Below, piece by piece: positions 24,877 through 33,195 of a DNA stretch of 64,000 nt. The DNA comes from Scopulibacillus daqui (GTDB lineage: Bacteria; Bacillota; Bacilli; Bacillales; Sporolactobacillaceae): NCBI RefSeq assembly GCF_016908855.1, contig NZ_JAFBER010000010.1, positions 1 to 64,000 of the forward strand, read 5' to 3'. The notes under the pieces are model-generated. The model ran no database searches. It had not been told where the DNA came from and saw only the letters and a program-made list of their open reading frames with translations. Numbering within the stretch: position 1 is the stretch's first letter; every line of letters starts with the position of its first letter. The translations under genes were made by a program, and so were the position numbers.

Positions 24877-25485
24877 ATGCAGCAAGGAATATCTCTAAAA
24901 GCCCTTTGGCAATTATTTTTTGCTTTTTGCAAAATCAGCCCGGTTACGTTTGGCGGCGGTTATGCGATTATACCTTCTTTAGAAGAGGCGATGGTTAATC
25001 GTTATCGCTGGTGCAAAAGGGATGAGATTCTTGATGTGCTGTCAATCGCACAGACCATTCCGGGTTCGGTGGCGTTGAATGCTGCTGCTTTTATCGGCTA
25101 CCGGGTCGCCGGCATTCCTGGGGTATTGGCGGCAAGTATTGGCATGCTTCTTCCAACATTTTTAATAGTTTTAGTATTAGCCGTGTTTTTTATAGGCATA
25201 AAGGATATGCCGCAAGTTCGTTGGGCTTTATTTGGCATTGCACCCGCTGTCGTTGGCCTTATCATGTTTGCGGGATTAAGAACGATTAAATCTTCCGTAG
25301 AAGACATTGTATGTCTTTTTCTTATGATTGGAACATTCCTTTTGCTGTTGCTTACAAATCTTAATCCCATTATTATTTTAATTTTAGGCGGCACTCTCGG
25401 CGGCGTGTTAGGCTGGATCAAATATAAGAAGAACGAAAAGAACAAACCAGAGAACGACATTAAGCGTCATTCGGCAGATCAGTAG
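24877..25485 (+). CDS. chrA1: Chromate transporter, half-size subunit 1
   Basis: 202 residues, about six membrane spans, with the chromate ion transporter signature FGGGYAIIP and the segment SIAQTIPGSVALNAAAFIGY. Half-size ChrA proteins occur as adjacent pairs (B. subtilis ywrB-ywrA) that probably assemble together to export chromate or a related anion. GAGGGGAGGG lies before the ATG; 12 bases separate it from the next gene. Confidence 0.92.
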   Translation: MQQGISLKALWQLFFAFCKISPVTFGGGYAIIPSLEEAMVNRYRWCKRDEILDVLSIAQTIPGSVALNAAAFIGYRVAGIPGVLAASIGMLLPTFLIVLVLAVFFIGIKDMPQVRWALFGIAPAVVGLIMFAGLRTIKSSVEDIVCLFLMIGTFLLLLLTNLNPIIILILGGTLGGVLGWIKYKKNEKNKPENDIKRHSADQ

Positions 25486-25497
25486 GGAGCGGAATTT

Positions 25498-26046
25498 ATG
25501 ATATTACTGGATTTATTTATTGCCTTTTTTAAAATAGGCATTTTCTCTTTTGGCGGCGGCTACGCAATGATCCCAGTGATTGAACATGAATCAGTTAATC
25601 ATGGGTGGATTTCAGCAGCTGCCTTTGCTGACAGTGTTTCAGTCGCTGGAATGTCCCCTGGTCCTGTTGCGATGAATGCGGCTATTTTTGTTGGATATAA
25701 AGTCGCCGGGGTTGCCGGAGCTATCGCTGCTACCCTCGGCATGTCGCTGCCTTCAATATTAATCATAGTCCTTTTAGGAACGGTATTTTATAAAATAAAA
25801 GATCACCCTGTTATTGCATCTGTTTTCTACGGTTTACGTCCGGTCATCACAGCGTTTATTTTATTTGCAGCCTGTCGGTTTGCCATCCAAAGCCATCTTG
25901 TAAGTTCGGATATCAGAAAAAGCGTAATTGGCATCGTGATGCTTTTAATTGCTCTTGTTTTATTATTTTATAAAAAAGTCCATCCTCTCGCATTAATTCT
26001 AAGTTTTGGCGTGATTGGCATCTTGGGCGGCTGGTTAATGGCTTAA
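25498..26046 (+). CDS. chrA2: Chromate transporter, half-size subunit 2
   Basis: 182 residues, homologous to the gene before it, with FGGGYAMIPVIEHE and SVAGMSPGPVAMNAAIFVGY. Likely the partner half of the transporter. GGGAG ribosome binding site. Confidence 0.92.
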   Translation: MILLDLFIAFFKIGIFSFGGGYAMIPVIEHESVNHGWISAAAFADSVSVAGMSPGPVAMNAAIFVGYKVAGVAGAIAATLGMSLPSILIIVLLGTVFYKIKDHPVIASVFYGLRPVITAFILFAACRFAIQSHLVSSDIRKSVIGIVMLLIALVLLFYKKVHPLALILSFGVIGILGGWLMA

Positions 26047-26126
26047 TGTAAACGAAAATGTCTTTATGTGTTGACAAATCCTGATAAGGTTCAGGCGACT
26101 AAAAACATACCGGCTTAAGGAGAAAA

Positions 26127-26160
26127 CAGTCGAGGAATAACTCCCTCGGCTGTCATTTTT
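26127..26160 (+). terminator. Terminator of the chromate transporter pair
   Basis: Stem ACAGTCGAGG / CCTCGGCTGT (one G:T pair) and a tail CATTTTT. Confidence 0.75.
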
Positions 26161-26234
26161 ACATTCATCAAAAGTGGTTTTAACTATATTGGAACAAATA
26201 AGCTAACTTGATCACAATAAAAGGTGTTGTATAA

Positions 26235-26538
26235 ATGAAGGGTACAAAGAAGCTTTGGATAACTATCGGTACTATCATTTTGATTTTTATCATTTTTATA
26301 GGATGTGTCTATTTGAAGCATAGGCATGATGAAAAGGAAATAGTAGCACAAGCGGAAAAAGTAGCGGGGAAATTTATGAAGGAGAAGGAACATTCTGAAG
26401 TTGCATTTACAGATTTTGAATTTACTCCGATGCATACATTGTTTTTATATGGATATGTCAAAAAAAAATAATAAGAAGATTTTTGTTCAAGTCATCAAAA
26501 ATGGAAACAAAATTGAGGTAGGGAGTTATGGAGAGTAA
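26235..26538 (+). pseudogene. DUF1433-like small membrane-anchored protein with a frameshift in A9
   Basis: The first frame gives an N-terminal membrane anchor (WITIGTIILIFIIFIGCVYL), a charged region and FTPMHTLFLYGYVKKK, then stops. The run of nine A residues at 26460-26468 precedes the stop. With one A removed the frame continues as NNKKIFVQVIKNGNKIEVGS to TAA 26536-26538. The joined protein of about 100 residues resembles DUF1433 proteins. It could be a slippage-prone gene, a pseudogene or a base-calling error. Confidence 0.6.
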
Positions 26539-26633
26539 TAAAGTTCTAAACGCTCAATTGCTATTACATTTTTTACATATACTAGATTCCAATTTTTGTT
26601 AAATGGTTTTTTCAAGAATAGGAGGACTAAAAT

Positions 26634-27100
26634 TTGAATGATAAAGAAAGGGCAGAAATAGCATCCCAAAAGTAAAACTGGATGAAATAGATCATAAAAT
26701 CATGAATTTGTTGTATGAAAATGCGAGAATTCCAGTTTCAGAAATAGGACGGATGATATCGATCACGCAGCCTGCTGTTAAAGAACGGATTAACAAACTT
26801 GAAGATCAAGGTGTTATAGCTGCTTACAGGGCGAAATTTGAACCTTCCAAAATTAATAAAAACATTCAAGCATTCATTATGTTTAAAACAAGCCAATGTA
26901 ATGATTTTATACAATTTTGTAAATCTTCTTCTGAAGTAACGGACTTATATCGGATCAGCGGAGAATTTAATTATATGATGACAGTAATGATCGATTCGAT
27001 GGATTCTCTGGCTGCTTTTTTAGATTCTTTAATGAAATTTGGATTATCATCTCCTTTAATCGTTTTAAAGAACGAATTTGAAGAGAAAATATCTTTCTGA
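26634..27100 (+). pseudogene. Lrp/AsnC-family regulator with an N-terminal frameshift
   Basis: TTG 26634 has AGGAGG (26620-26625) 8 bases upstream and reads NDKERAEIASQK before a stop. One extra A in the AAAA at 26668-26671 joins it to VKLDEIDHKIMNLLYENARI, the canonical Lrp helix-turn-helix start, and to the rest of the gene. HTH: SEIGRMISITQPAVKERINK; the C-terminal part is a RAM-type ligand-binding fold. Without repair, translation could only begin at ATG 26702, inside the first helix, with no ribosome binding site. Confidence 0.75.
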
Positions 27101-27548
27101 CAAAGGGAAGTTTGTTTATTTAAAGGATTTTTTTCAAACAAAACACTAATTATGAAATCTTTGTTCTACCAAAACTATGTTCCAAATATTCAATAGAATA
27201 ATTATCAAAAAAACTTCCATAGATAAGTATCATATTATTGCATATCATACTGTCAAAAAAGGCGAAAACGCGCTGTTACTGCCAAAACATATGCATTGCT
27301 TTAAGCCAACTTAAAAAAACTGAACCCTTATGTTTCATAGTCATTGGCTTCATGTATCCAGATGCTTAGCTGTCGAGTAAGAACATTTTTAAAGGGATTA
27401 AAGAAGTTTTACAGTATTTATATAATGAGGATGCAAAAAGTCCGGGAAGGCGAGTTCAGGCAGTATCATCGTTTCCCGGCTCTTTTTAGCCTCCTTTTTA
27501 AGTCCATTTGAAAGAATATTTAAAACTCTCGCGAAGGGAAGGGGTAGC
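27101..27548. other. Intergenic region with a Ter-like site and a hairpin
   Basis: No gene. It holds the Ter-like site at 27163-27191. At 27442-27479 CCGGGAA pairs with TTCCCGG over a 24-base loop, followed by CTTTTT, which resembles an intrinsic terminator or attenuator. TATAAT occurs at 27421-27426 just before it, but its -35 is poor (TTAAAG). The rest is AT-rich and unassigned. Confidence 0.5.
27163..27191 (+). other. Ter-like replication fork arrest site (distal)
   Basis: The 17-base B half, CTATGTTCCAAATATTC (27175-27191), matches the B. subtilis Ter consensus CTATGTACYAAATNTTC at all but one position. The A half CTACC fits less well. It also shares an extended pattern with the site beside rtp (42292). 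Written in this orientation the B side faces right, so forks moving left would be blocked. Confidence 0.7.
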
Positions 27549-28802
27549 TTGCTCGTTCAAACGATTAACAGCACAAGATTGCAACAAAGAATTAAAGCGT
27601 TGGCCCAAATCGGAAAAATTGGTGAAACGGGTGTATGTCGTCTGTCGCTGTCAAAAGAAGATCGTCAAGCGGTTGAATTAGTCAGAGGTTGGATGAAAGA
27701 AGCGGGAATGGCAACACGAATTGATCATTTTGGAAACTTAATTGGCAGATTGGAAGGAAGAAATCCCGATTTACCTGTACTGATGCTTGGATCGCATATT
27801 GATTCCCAGCCTTATGGGGGCAGGTTCGATGGGACGATTGGCGTTTTGGGTGCTATAGAAGTCGTTCAATCAATGCATGAACAGCATATTGTACCGGAAG
27901 TCCCTATTGAAGTCGTCTCGTTTTGTGATGAGGAAGGCTGCCGATTTAATAAAGGAATCTTCGGAGTTCGCGGCATTACAGGAAAATTAGAGGAGGGCGA
28001 ATTAGAAAGAACGGATAGCAACGGCGTGACACGAAGGCAGGCTTTGCTTGACTTTGGCTGTGATCCAGCGAAATTTAAGGAATCTGAATATCTCGAAGGC
28101 AGCATCGGCGCTTTTTTAGAGATGCACATTGAACAAGGGCCGATTCTAGATAACTTAAATGAACCAATCGGCATTGTCACAGGCATATCGGGACCGCTTT
28201 GGCTGACCGTTGAAATGACAGGCTTTGCCGGCCATGCCGGCAGCGTTCCGATGTCGATGCGGCGGGATGCCTTAGTCGGCGCTTCTAAAGCCATTATCGC
28301 TTTAAATGAGATTGCCAAACAAGATTCAAAGGCGCCTTCGGTAGGAACTGTCGGTCATTTGCAGGTTTTCCCCAATTCGCGTAATATCATCCCGGAAAAG
28401 GTCACGTTCACTATTGATTTGAGAGATATAGATCTTGATAGAAGAAATGCCTATGAAAATGAACTGCGGACAATCATTGATCAGATTGCCAAGGAAAATG
28501 GCTTGAAATACAGCATTAAAGAAGATACCAACTCTGAACCTAGGTATTGTGCAGATTGGATCAAAGACATCATTAGAAATAAAAGTAAAAAACAAGGATT
28601 AAATCCGCCTGAATTGATGAGCGGTCCTTTTCATGATTCTCTAGCCATGTCTTATGCCTGTGATTACGGGATGATTTTTGTCCGCTGCAAAGACGGGATA
28701 AGTCATAATCCAAAAGAATACGCAACCTTTGAGGATATCGCTATCGGTACGGAAGTTTTATATCAAACTGCCATTCAAATGGCTAAAAAGATGAAAGGGT
28801 GA
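27549..28802 (+). CDS. M20-family N-carbamoyl-L-amino acid hydrolase / allantoate amidohydrolase
   Basis: 417 residues. Bimetal-site motifs: GSHIDSQPYGGRFDGTIGVL, EVVSFCDEEGCRF, and EMHIEQGP. A lid domain follows with GFAGHAGSVPMSMRRDA. The late HDSLAMS histidine is also present. The enzyme should hydrolyse an N-carbamoyl amino acid or ureido compound. It starts at TTG 27549 after GAAGGGAAGGGG. Overlapping arrangement with the next gene suggests one operon for breakdown of a cyclic or substituted amide. Confidence 0.9.
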   Translation: MLVQTINSTRLQQRIKALAQIGKIGETGVCRLSLSKEDRQAVELVRGWMKEAGMATRIDHFGNLIGRLEGRNPDLPVLMLGSHIDSQPYGGRFDGTIGVLGAIEVVQSMHEQHIVPEVPIEVVSFCDEEGCRFNKGIFGVRGITGKLEEGELERTDSNGVTRRQALLDFGCDPAKFKESEYLEGSIGAFLEMHIEQGPILDNLNEPIGIVTGISGPLWLTVEMTGFAGHAGSVPMSMRRDALVGASKAIIALNEIAKQDSKAPSVGTVGHLQVFPNSRNIIPEKVTFTIDLRDIDLDRRNAYENELRTIIDQIAKENGLKYSIKEDTNSEPRYCADWIKDIIRNKSKKQGLNPPELMSGPFHDSLAMSYACDYGMIFVRCKDGISHNPKEYATFEDIAIGTEVLYQTAIQMAKKMKG

Positions 28803-28807
28803 TAAGA

Positions 28808-30427
28808 ATGAGTGCTGATGTTGTTTTCATAAACGGCGAAGTCATTACAGTAGACAAACAAAATCGGATCGTTGAGGGTGTGGCTGTTAAAGATAACCGG
28901 ATTGTTGCGGTCGGTTCTTTTCAAGAAGTCCAAGATTATATCGGTGAAGAAACTGAAGTGATTGATTTGGAAGGGAAAACGCTGCTTCCAGGTTTCATAG
29001 ATTCGCATGTGCACCTGACCATGTATGGCGTTAACCAGCTAGGGGTCAATTGCAAATCTCAACATATAGAATCTATTGAAGATATTTTTGCGGAATTACG
29101 AAATCAAGCGGAACACAAACCTAAAGGCGAATGGATACGCGCTTCTGGTTTCAATGAAATGGCTGTTAAGGAGAAGCGTTATCCAACCATTGCGGAATTG
29201 GATGCCATTTCAACGGACCATCCAATCATCATTGCCCGAACATGCGGCCATATCAGTATCGCAAACACGAAAGCGCTGGAGCTGGCTGGAATCGATGAGA
29301 AGACGCCTGATCCTAAAGGGGGCATGATTCATCGCGGTCACAATGGTCAACTGACAGGCCGTTTAATAGAAGCTGCCAATATGTATATAAATAGTGTCGC
29401 GGCCTATTCAGAAGCGGAATTAAGACAAGGAATGAAGAAAGCTTCCGATCACTTTATCGCTGCGGGCATCACGAGTGTGCATGATGCGGGAGCCTATGGT
29501 GCGGACAGTTACCGGATATTGCAGCAAGCGATTAATGATCATGATGTTCGCGTCAGGGTATATGCGCTGGTTTGCTCTTTGAACGATTCGCACAAATTTG
29601 TTCATAAAATGGTAAATGCCGGTGTTTTAACAGGAACAGGGGACGAGAGATTCAGAATCGGTCCGGTGAAATTATTTGTGGACGGAAGCAGCACGGGTCC
29701 GACCCTCGCAACAAGAGCGCCGTATACGAGTGATCCGAATGACACGGGGATCTTATATTATAAAGAGGAAGAAATCTATCGCATCTTAGGAGAAGCGCAT
29801 AAAAAAGGCTATCAGATTACCGTCCATGCCCAAGGCGACCGAGCGATTGAAATGTACTTAAACTGCGTTGAAAAAGCATTAGAAGAGTCGCCGCGAAACA
29901 ATCATCGCCACCGTATTGAGCATGCAGGGATTTCATCACCTGACTTGCAGGAAAGAATGAAGGCGCTTGAAGTGATACCGATTGTCAATCCGCCGTTCCC
30001 GTATGAATTTGGCGACATATATGTTCATCATTACGGCGAACGCGTGAATGATATGTATCCTGCCCGTGATTTTATTGATAAAAAGATTATTGCGGCCGCC
30101 GGCTCAGATTCGCCAGTCACACACTTTGATCCGTTATTAGGCATTCATACGGCAGTGAATCGAAAGAGCCAGACAGGAAAGGATATTGGATCTAATCAGT
30201 GCATCAGTGTCTTGGAAGCTATTAGACTTTATACATGGAATGGCGCATATGCCAGCTTTGAAGAAGATATTAAGGGGAGCATCGAAGTCGGAAAACTGGC
30301 AGATCTCGTTGTTCTCAGCGACAATATTCTCAATATTGAACAGGAAAAGATAAAGGATTTGAAAGTGGAATTGACAATGATTGATGGTGATATATTATAC
30401 CAAAGGGAAAAAGCAGGGCAGCCGTAA
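28808..30427 (+). CDS. YtcJ-like metal-dependent amidohydrolase
   Basis: 539 residues. Amidohydrolase family 3 motifs: DSHVHLTMYG (first metal pair), CGHISIANTKALELAGI, VHAQGDRAIEMYL, RIEHAG and GSDSPVTHFDP. YtcJ homologues hydrolyse amides such as N-substituted formamides. ATG 28808 with AAAGG 8 bases upstream is preferred over GTG 28799, which overlaps the previous stop. Co-transcribed with the M20 hydrolase, so the two may act in sequence. Confidence 0.88.
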   Translation: MSADVVFINGEVITVDKQNRIVEGVAVKDNRIVAVGSFQEVQDYIGEETEVIDLEGKTLLPGFIDSHVHLTMYGVNQLGVNCKSQHIESIEDIFAELRNQAEHKPKGEWIRASGFNEMAVKEKRYPTIAELDAISTDHPIIIARTCGHISIANTKALELAGIDEKTPDPKGGMIHRGHNGQLTGRLIEAANMYINSVAAYSEAELRQGMKKASDHFIAAGITSVHDAGAYGADSYRILQQAINDHDVRVRVYALVCSLNDSHKFVHKMVNAGVLTGTGDERFRIGPVKLFVDGSSTGPTLATRAPYTSDPNDTGILYYKEEEIYRILGEAHKKGYQITVHAQGDRAIEMYLNCVEKALEESPRNNHRHRIEHAGISSPDLQERMKALEVIPIVNPPFPYEFGDIYVHHYGERVNDMYPARDFIDKKIIAAAGSDSPVTHFDPLLGIHTAVNRKSQTGKDIGSNQCISVLEAIRLYTWNGAYASFEEDIKGSIEVGKLADLVVLSDNILNIEQEKIKDLKVELTMIDGDILYQREKAGQP

Positions 30428-30468
30428 ATAAAACTAAGGAGATTAAAAATATTAAGCTAACCCCTTAT

Positions 30469-30503
30469 GCCGATGATTCCTTTATCAGGAATCGGCTTTT
30501 TTT
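30469..30503 (+). terminator. Terminator of the amidohydrolase operon
   Basis: Stem GCCGATGATTCC / GGAATCGGC with one bulge, followed by TTTTTTT. Confidence 0.88.
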
Positions 30504-30664
30504 AATCATAAAGTTTACATAATAAATTTACCGTATATTTAAAGGGTATATCATCAACGAGATTTAATTAAGCATGCTTTTCCGGTTCATTTACGATAGA
30601 ATCAAGACGTACCTTTTTTGCCTTATTTAACTTTGTTTTGTGATATAAGTGGAGGAGATGAATA

Positions 30665-32401
30665 GTGGTAAGTCCATTCTTATTTTTTGAATTTGCGGAT
30701 CGGGACGGAAAGAAACATCCAAAAGCTTTTCATAATCCTGAAGAAATCATCGCCGCTCATTCTATAGATGAAGTCATTCCAGCGCTTATTAAAGTACAGA
30801 ACGCTGTGAATGCCGGCTATTACGCGGCAGGTTATCTTTCATATGAAGCTGCGCCTGCCTTTGATCAAGCTTATGCTGTTAAAAGCGGAAACAAAATGCC
30901 CTTGCTTTGGTTTGGTATCTTTAAAAAGCCGGCAATGATCGATCACAGCGGAACTCACGGCGGATATGATGTTTCAGATTGGAAACCAACGACAACATAT
31001 CAAAACTACCAAATGGGCATGGCGAAAATCAAAGAAGCGATAGCTGAAGGGGCAACATACCAAGTCAATTATACAATGCGGCTCCGTTCTAAGTTTGAAG
31101 GCGATGATTTCAGTTTTTACAAACAATTGTCCAGAGCACAATCTTCGAATTATAGCGCGTATTTAAATATAGGTACATACCGGATTTTATCAGCATCGCC
31201 GGAGTTATTTTTTCACTGGAACGGCAGCGAAATTATCACCCGTCCGATGAAGGGAACGACAAAGCGAGGATTGTCATGGGAAGAAGACGAGCAAAATGCG
31301 GCATGGCTGTACGAATCGGAAAAAAATCGCGCCGAAAATGTTATGATTGTTGACTTGCTGAGAAATGACTTAGGGAATATCGCTGAAACAGGTTCTGTAG
31401 AAGTCAGCCGGCTTTTTGAAATTGAAAGGTATCCAACAGTACTGCAAATGACATCGACGATAAAAGCCCAGACAAGGCCGGAGGTTCAGCTGAAGGATAT
31501 TTTTTCTGCTTTGTTTCCGTGCGGATCAATTACCGGAGCACCAAAAGTCAGCACTATGCAGATTATCTCTGATTTAGAAGATTCACCGCGGGAAGTATAC
31601 TGCGGTGCTATTGGATTTATATCCCCCGAAGGCGAAGCCGTTTTCAATGTGCCAATTCGTACAGTTGTCATTAATACGAATACAAATGAAGCGGAATACG
31701 GTGTCGGAGGCGGGGTAACATGGGACTCAACAACAAAAGGCGAATATAGCGAGATGATCACAAAGGCTGAATTATTAACTGTGCAGCAGCCGGAATTCGA
31801 CTTATTAGAAAGCCTAAAGCTAGAAAACGGCAATTATGTTTTGCTTGACCGACATGTGAACCGGCTGCAGAAATCCGCGGCATATTTTTGTTTTCCTTTA
31901 TCATTGGAAAATGTTTATGACTCTTTAAAAGCATTTGCTGCGTCACATCAGACAGGCACTTATAAAGTTCGCTTGTTAGTTTCGCGAAACGGGAATGTCA
32001 GTACCGAAGGACAAATGATAACGCCTCTGGCAGAACCTTTGAATGTGACCCTTGCAGACACTCCGATCTCAAGAAATCACCCTTTTTTGTACCATAAAAC
32101 AACTCATCGGACAGTATATGATCAGTGCCGGTCTCATCATCCGAACGTCTTTGATGTCCTTTTATGGAATGAAGAGGGTGAACTCACTGAATTCACGATT
32201 GGAAATCTTGTCTTAGAATTAGAAGACGGCCTATGGACGCCTCCTGCTAAAAGCGGGCTATTGGCAGGAACTTTCCGTGATGAACTGCTTTCGACAGGGA
32301 AAATCAAAGAACGCATACTGAAAGCTGACGATCTTAAAGCCTGTTCATCTATATGGCTGATTAACAGTGTCAGGGGATGGGTTCAAGTTGATTTGATTTA
32401 A
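30665..32401 (+). CDS. pabBC: Aminodeoxychorismate synthase component I fused to aminodeoxychorismate lyase
   Basis: 578 residues with two domains. Residues 1-370 are a PabB-type chorismate-using enzyme: EGATYQVNYTMRLRS, SASPELFF, TRPMKGTTKRG, IVDLLRNDLG, CGSITGAPKVSTM and GVGGGVTWDS. Residues 375-578 form a class IV aminotransferase-like PabC domain: LLDRHVNRLQKSAAYF, NEEGELTEFTIGNLVLE and SGLLAGTFRDELL. The fusion converts chorismate through aminodeoxychorismate to p-aminobenzoate for folate; a PabA glutaminase must be supplied elsewhere. Starts at GTG 30665 behind GGAGGAGATG. Monocistronic. Confidence 0.93.
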   Translation: MVSPFLFFEFADRDGKKHPKAFHNPEEIIAAHSIDEVIPALIKVQNAVNAGYYAAGYLSYEAAPAFDQAYAVKSGNKMPLLWFGIFKKPAMIDHSGTHGGYDVSDWKPTTTYQNYQMGMAKIKEAIAEGATYQVNYTMRLRSKFEGDDFSFYKQLSRAQSSNYSAYLNIGTYRILSASPELFFHWNGSEIITRPMKGTTKRGLSWEEDEQNAAWLYESEKNRAENVMIVDLLRNDLGNIAETGSVEVSRLFEIERYPTVLQMTSTIKAQTRPEVQLKDIFSALFPCGSITGAPKVSTMQIISDLEDSPREVYCGAIGFISPEGEAVFNVPIRTVVINTNTNEAEYGVGGGVTWDSTTKGEYSEMITKAELLTVQQPEFDLLESLKLENGNYVLLDRHVNRLQKSAAYFCFPLSLENVYDSLKAFAASHQTGTYKVRLLVSRNGNVSTEGQMITPLAEPLNVTLADTPISRNHPFLYHKTTHRTVYDQCRSHHPNVFDVLLWNEEGELTEFTIGNLVLELEDGLWTPPAKSGLLAGTFRDELLSTGKIKERILKADDLKACSSIWLINSVRGWVQVDLI

Positions 32402-32411
32402 AACAAAACTG

Positions 32412-32445
32412 CTCCCGCCTGTTATATCTCAAGGCGGGAGGATTT
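32412..32445. terminator. Hairpin between pabBC and the opposing regulator
   Basis: Perfect 9-bp stem CTCCCGCCT / AGGCGGGAG (32412-32440). The T tail is weak on either strand. Confidence 0.55.
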
Positions 32446-32508
32446 AGATGAATATATTATATTTCGATGACGTTTAGTTAGATGGATTGAGTTAAGCTAT
32501 TTTTAAAT

Positions 32509-32940
32509 TCAGCTCTTGTTAAATAATCGTTTAAAAAAACTTGGCTTTTCATTCATTGCTGTTTTCCGTCTTAGAACCGCGGTTAATTTTTCATCACGCT
32601 TTTTCAATTTTTCATCCAGTGCTTGCTGCTGCCTTTGATTTAATAAACTTTGTTCATAAATCTTTTCAATCAATTCTTTTGATGTGGGGCCATTTTCTCC
32701 TTCTGCCTTGGGGATAGTCATCTCTTCCAGGGATTCTTCTACCTGTTCGGTATCCATTCCGTTAGCATAAAAAAGATAAATAATCTCCATCATTTTAACC
32801 GACTCACTGGCAATGAAATAATCTTTTTGATCCTTTTTGAATATTAGATGCCGCCCGTGATTCCGTATGTATCTTCTTATTGAAGCATTGGGGATACCCG
32901 TTACTTTTTCTACATCCGTAACAGATAGCCAATCAGCCAT
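32509..32940 (-). CDS. MerR-like helix-turn-helix protein
   Basis: 143 residues. The N terminus (residues 1-75) is a MerR-type winged HTH: LSVTDVEKVTGIPNASIRRY then a wing with KKDQKDYFIASESV. A coiled-coil middle with many Q, E and K residues follows, and the basic end SFFKRLFNKS is tail-like. Similar layouts occur in small DNA-anchoring or regulatory proteins (RacA-like, DUF3967). It diverges from the ABC exporter genes and may regulate them. GGAGGTG precedes the ATG at 32940. Confidence 0.65.
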   Translation of the reverse strand: MADWLSVTDVEKVTGIPNASIRRYIRNHGRHLIFKKDQKDYFIASESVKMMEIIYLFYANGMDTEQVEESLEEMTIPKAEGENGPTSKELIEKIYEQSLLNQRQQQALDEKLKKRDEKLTAVLRRKTAMNEKPSFFKRLFNKS

Positions 32941-33071
32941 GCAAACACCTCCAAACAGGTACTAAAAATATGAGTAACGCATGATTTTAAATACATTTAT
33001 TCTACACGCAACTTAATTTTCCTTTGAAAACTTTCATCGACTGCATTTAGATTTACGAGTTATTCTTTTAT

Positions 33072-33166
33072 TTGACAATCTGATATAGGAATAAATACAA
33101 TGAGATAGCTTAAAAAATTCGTATGCGAATTTTTTGGTATGTTATTAATTTATTCGTTTAACGAAT
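33072..33166 (+). promoter_or_regulatory. Promoter and twin palindromes upstream of the ABC exporter
   Basis: TTGACA (33072-33077) and TACAAT (33096-33101) are 18 bp apart. Downstream lie two related palindromes: ATTCG-TATG-CGAAT, within a longer perfect arm AAAAAATTCG / CGAATTTTTT (33112-33135), and ATTCG-TTTAA-CGAAT (33152-33166). Repeated half-sites suggest operators for a dimeric repressor; the first could also act as an attenuator because it ends in six T residues. Confidence 0.6.
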
Positions 33167-33195
33167 CATTTACCATGGATCGGAGATAATCGAAT

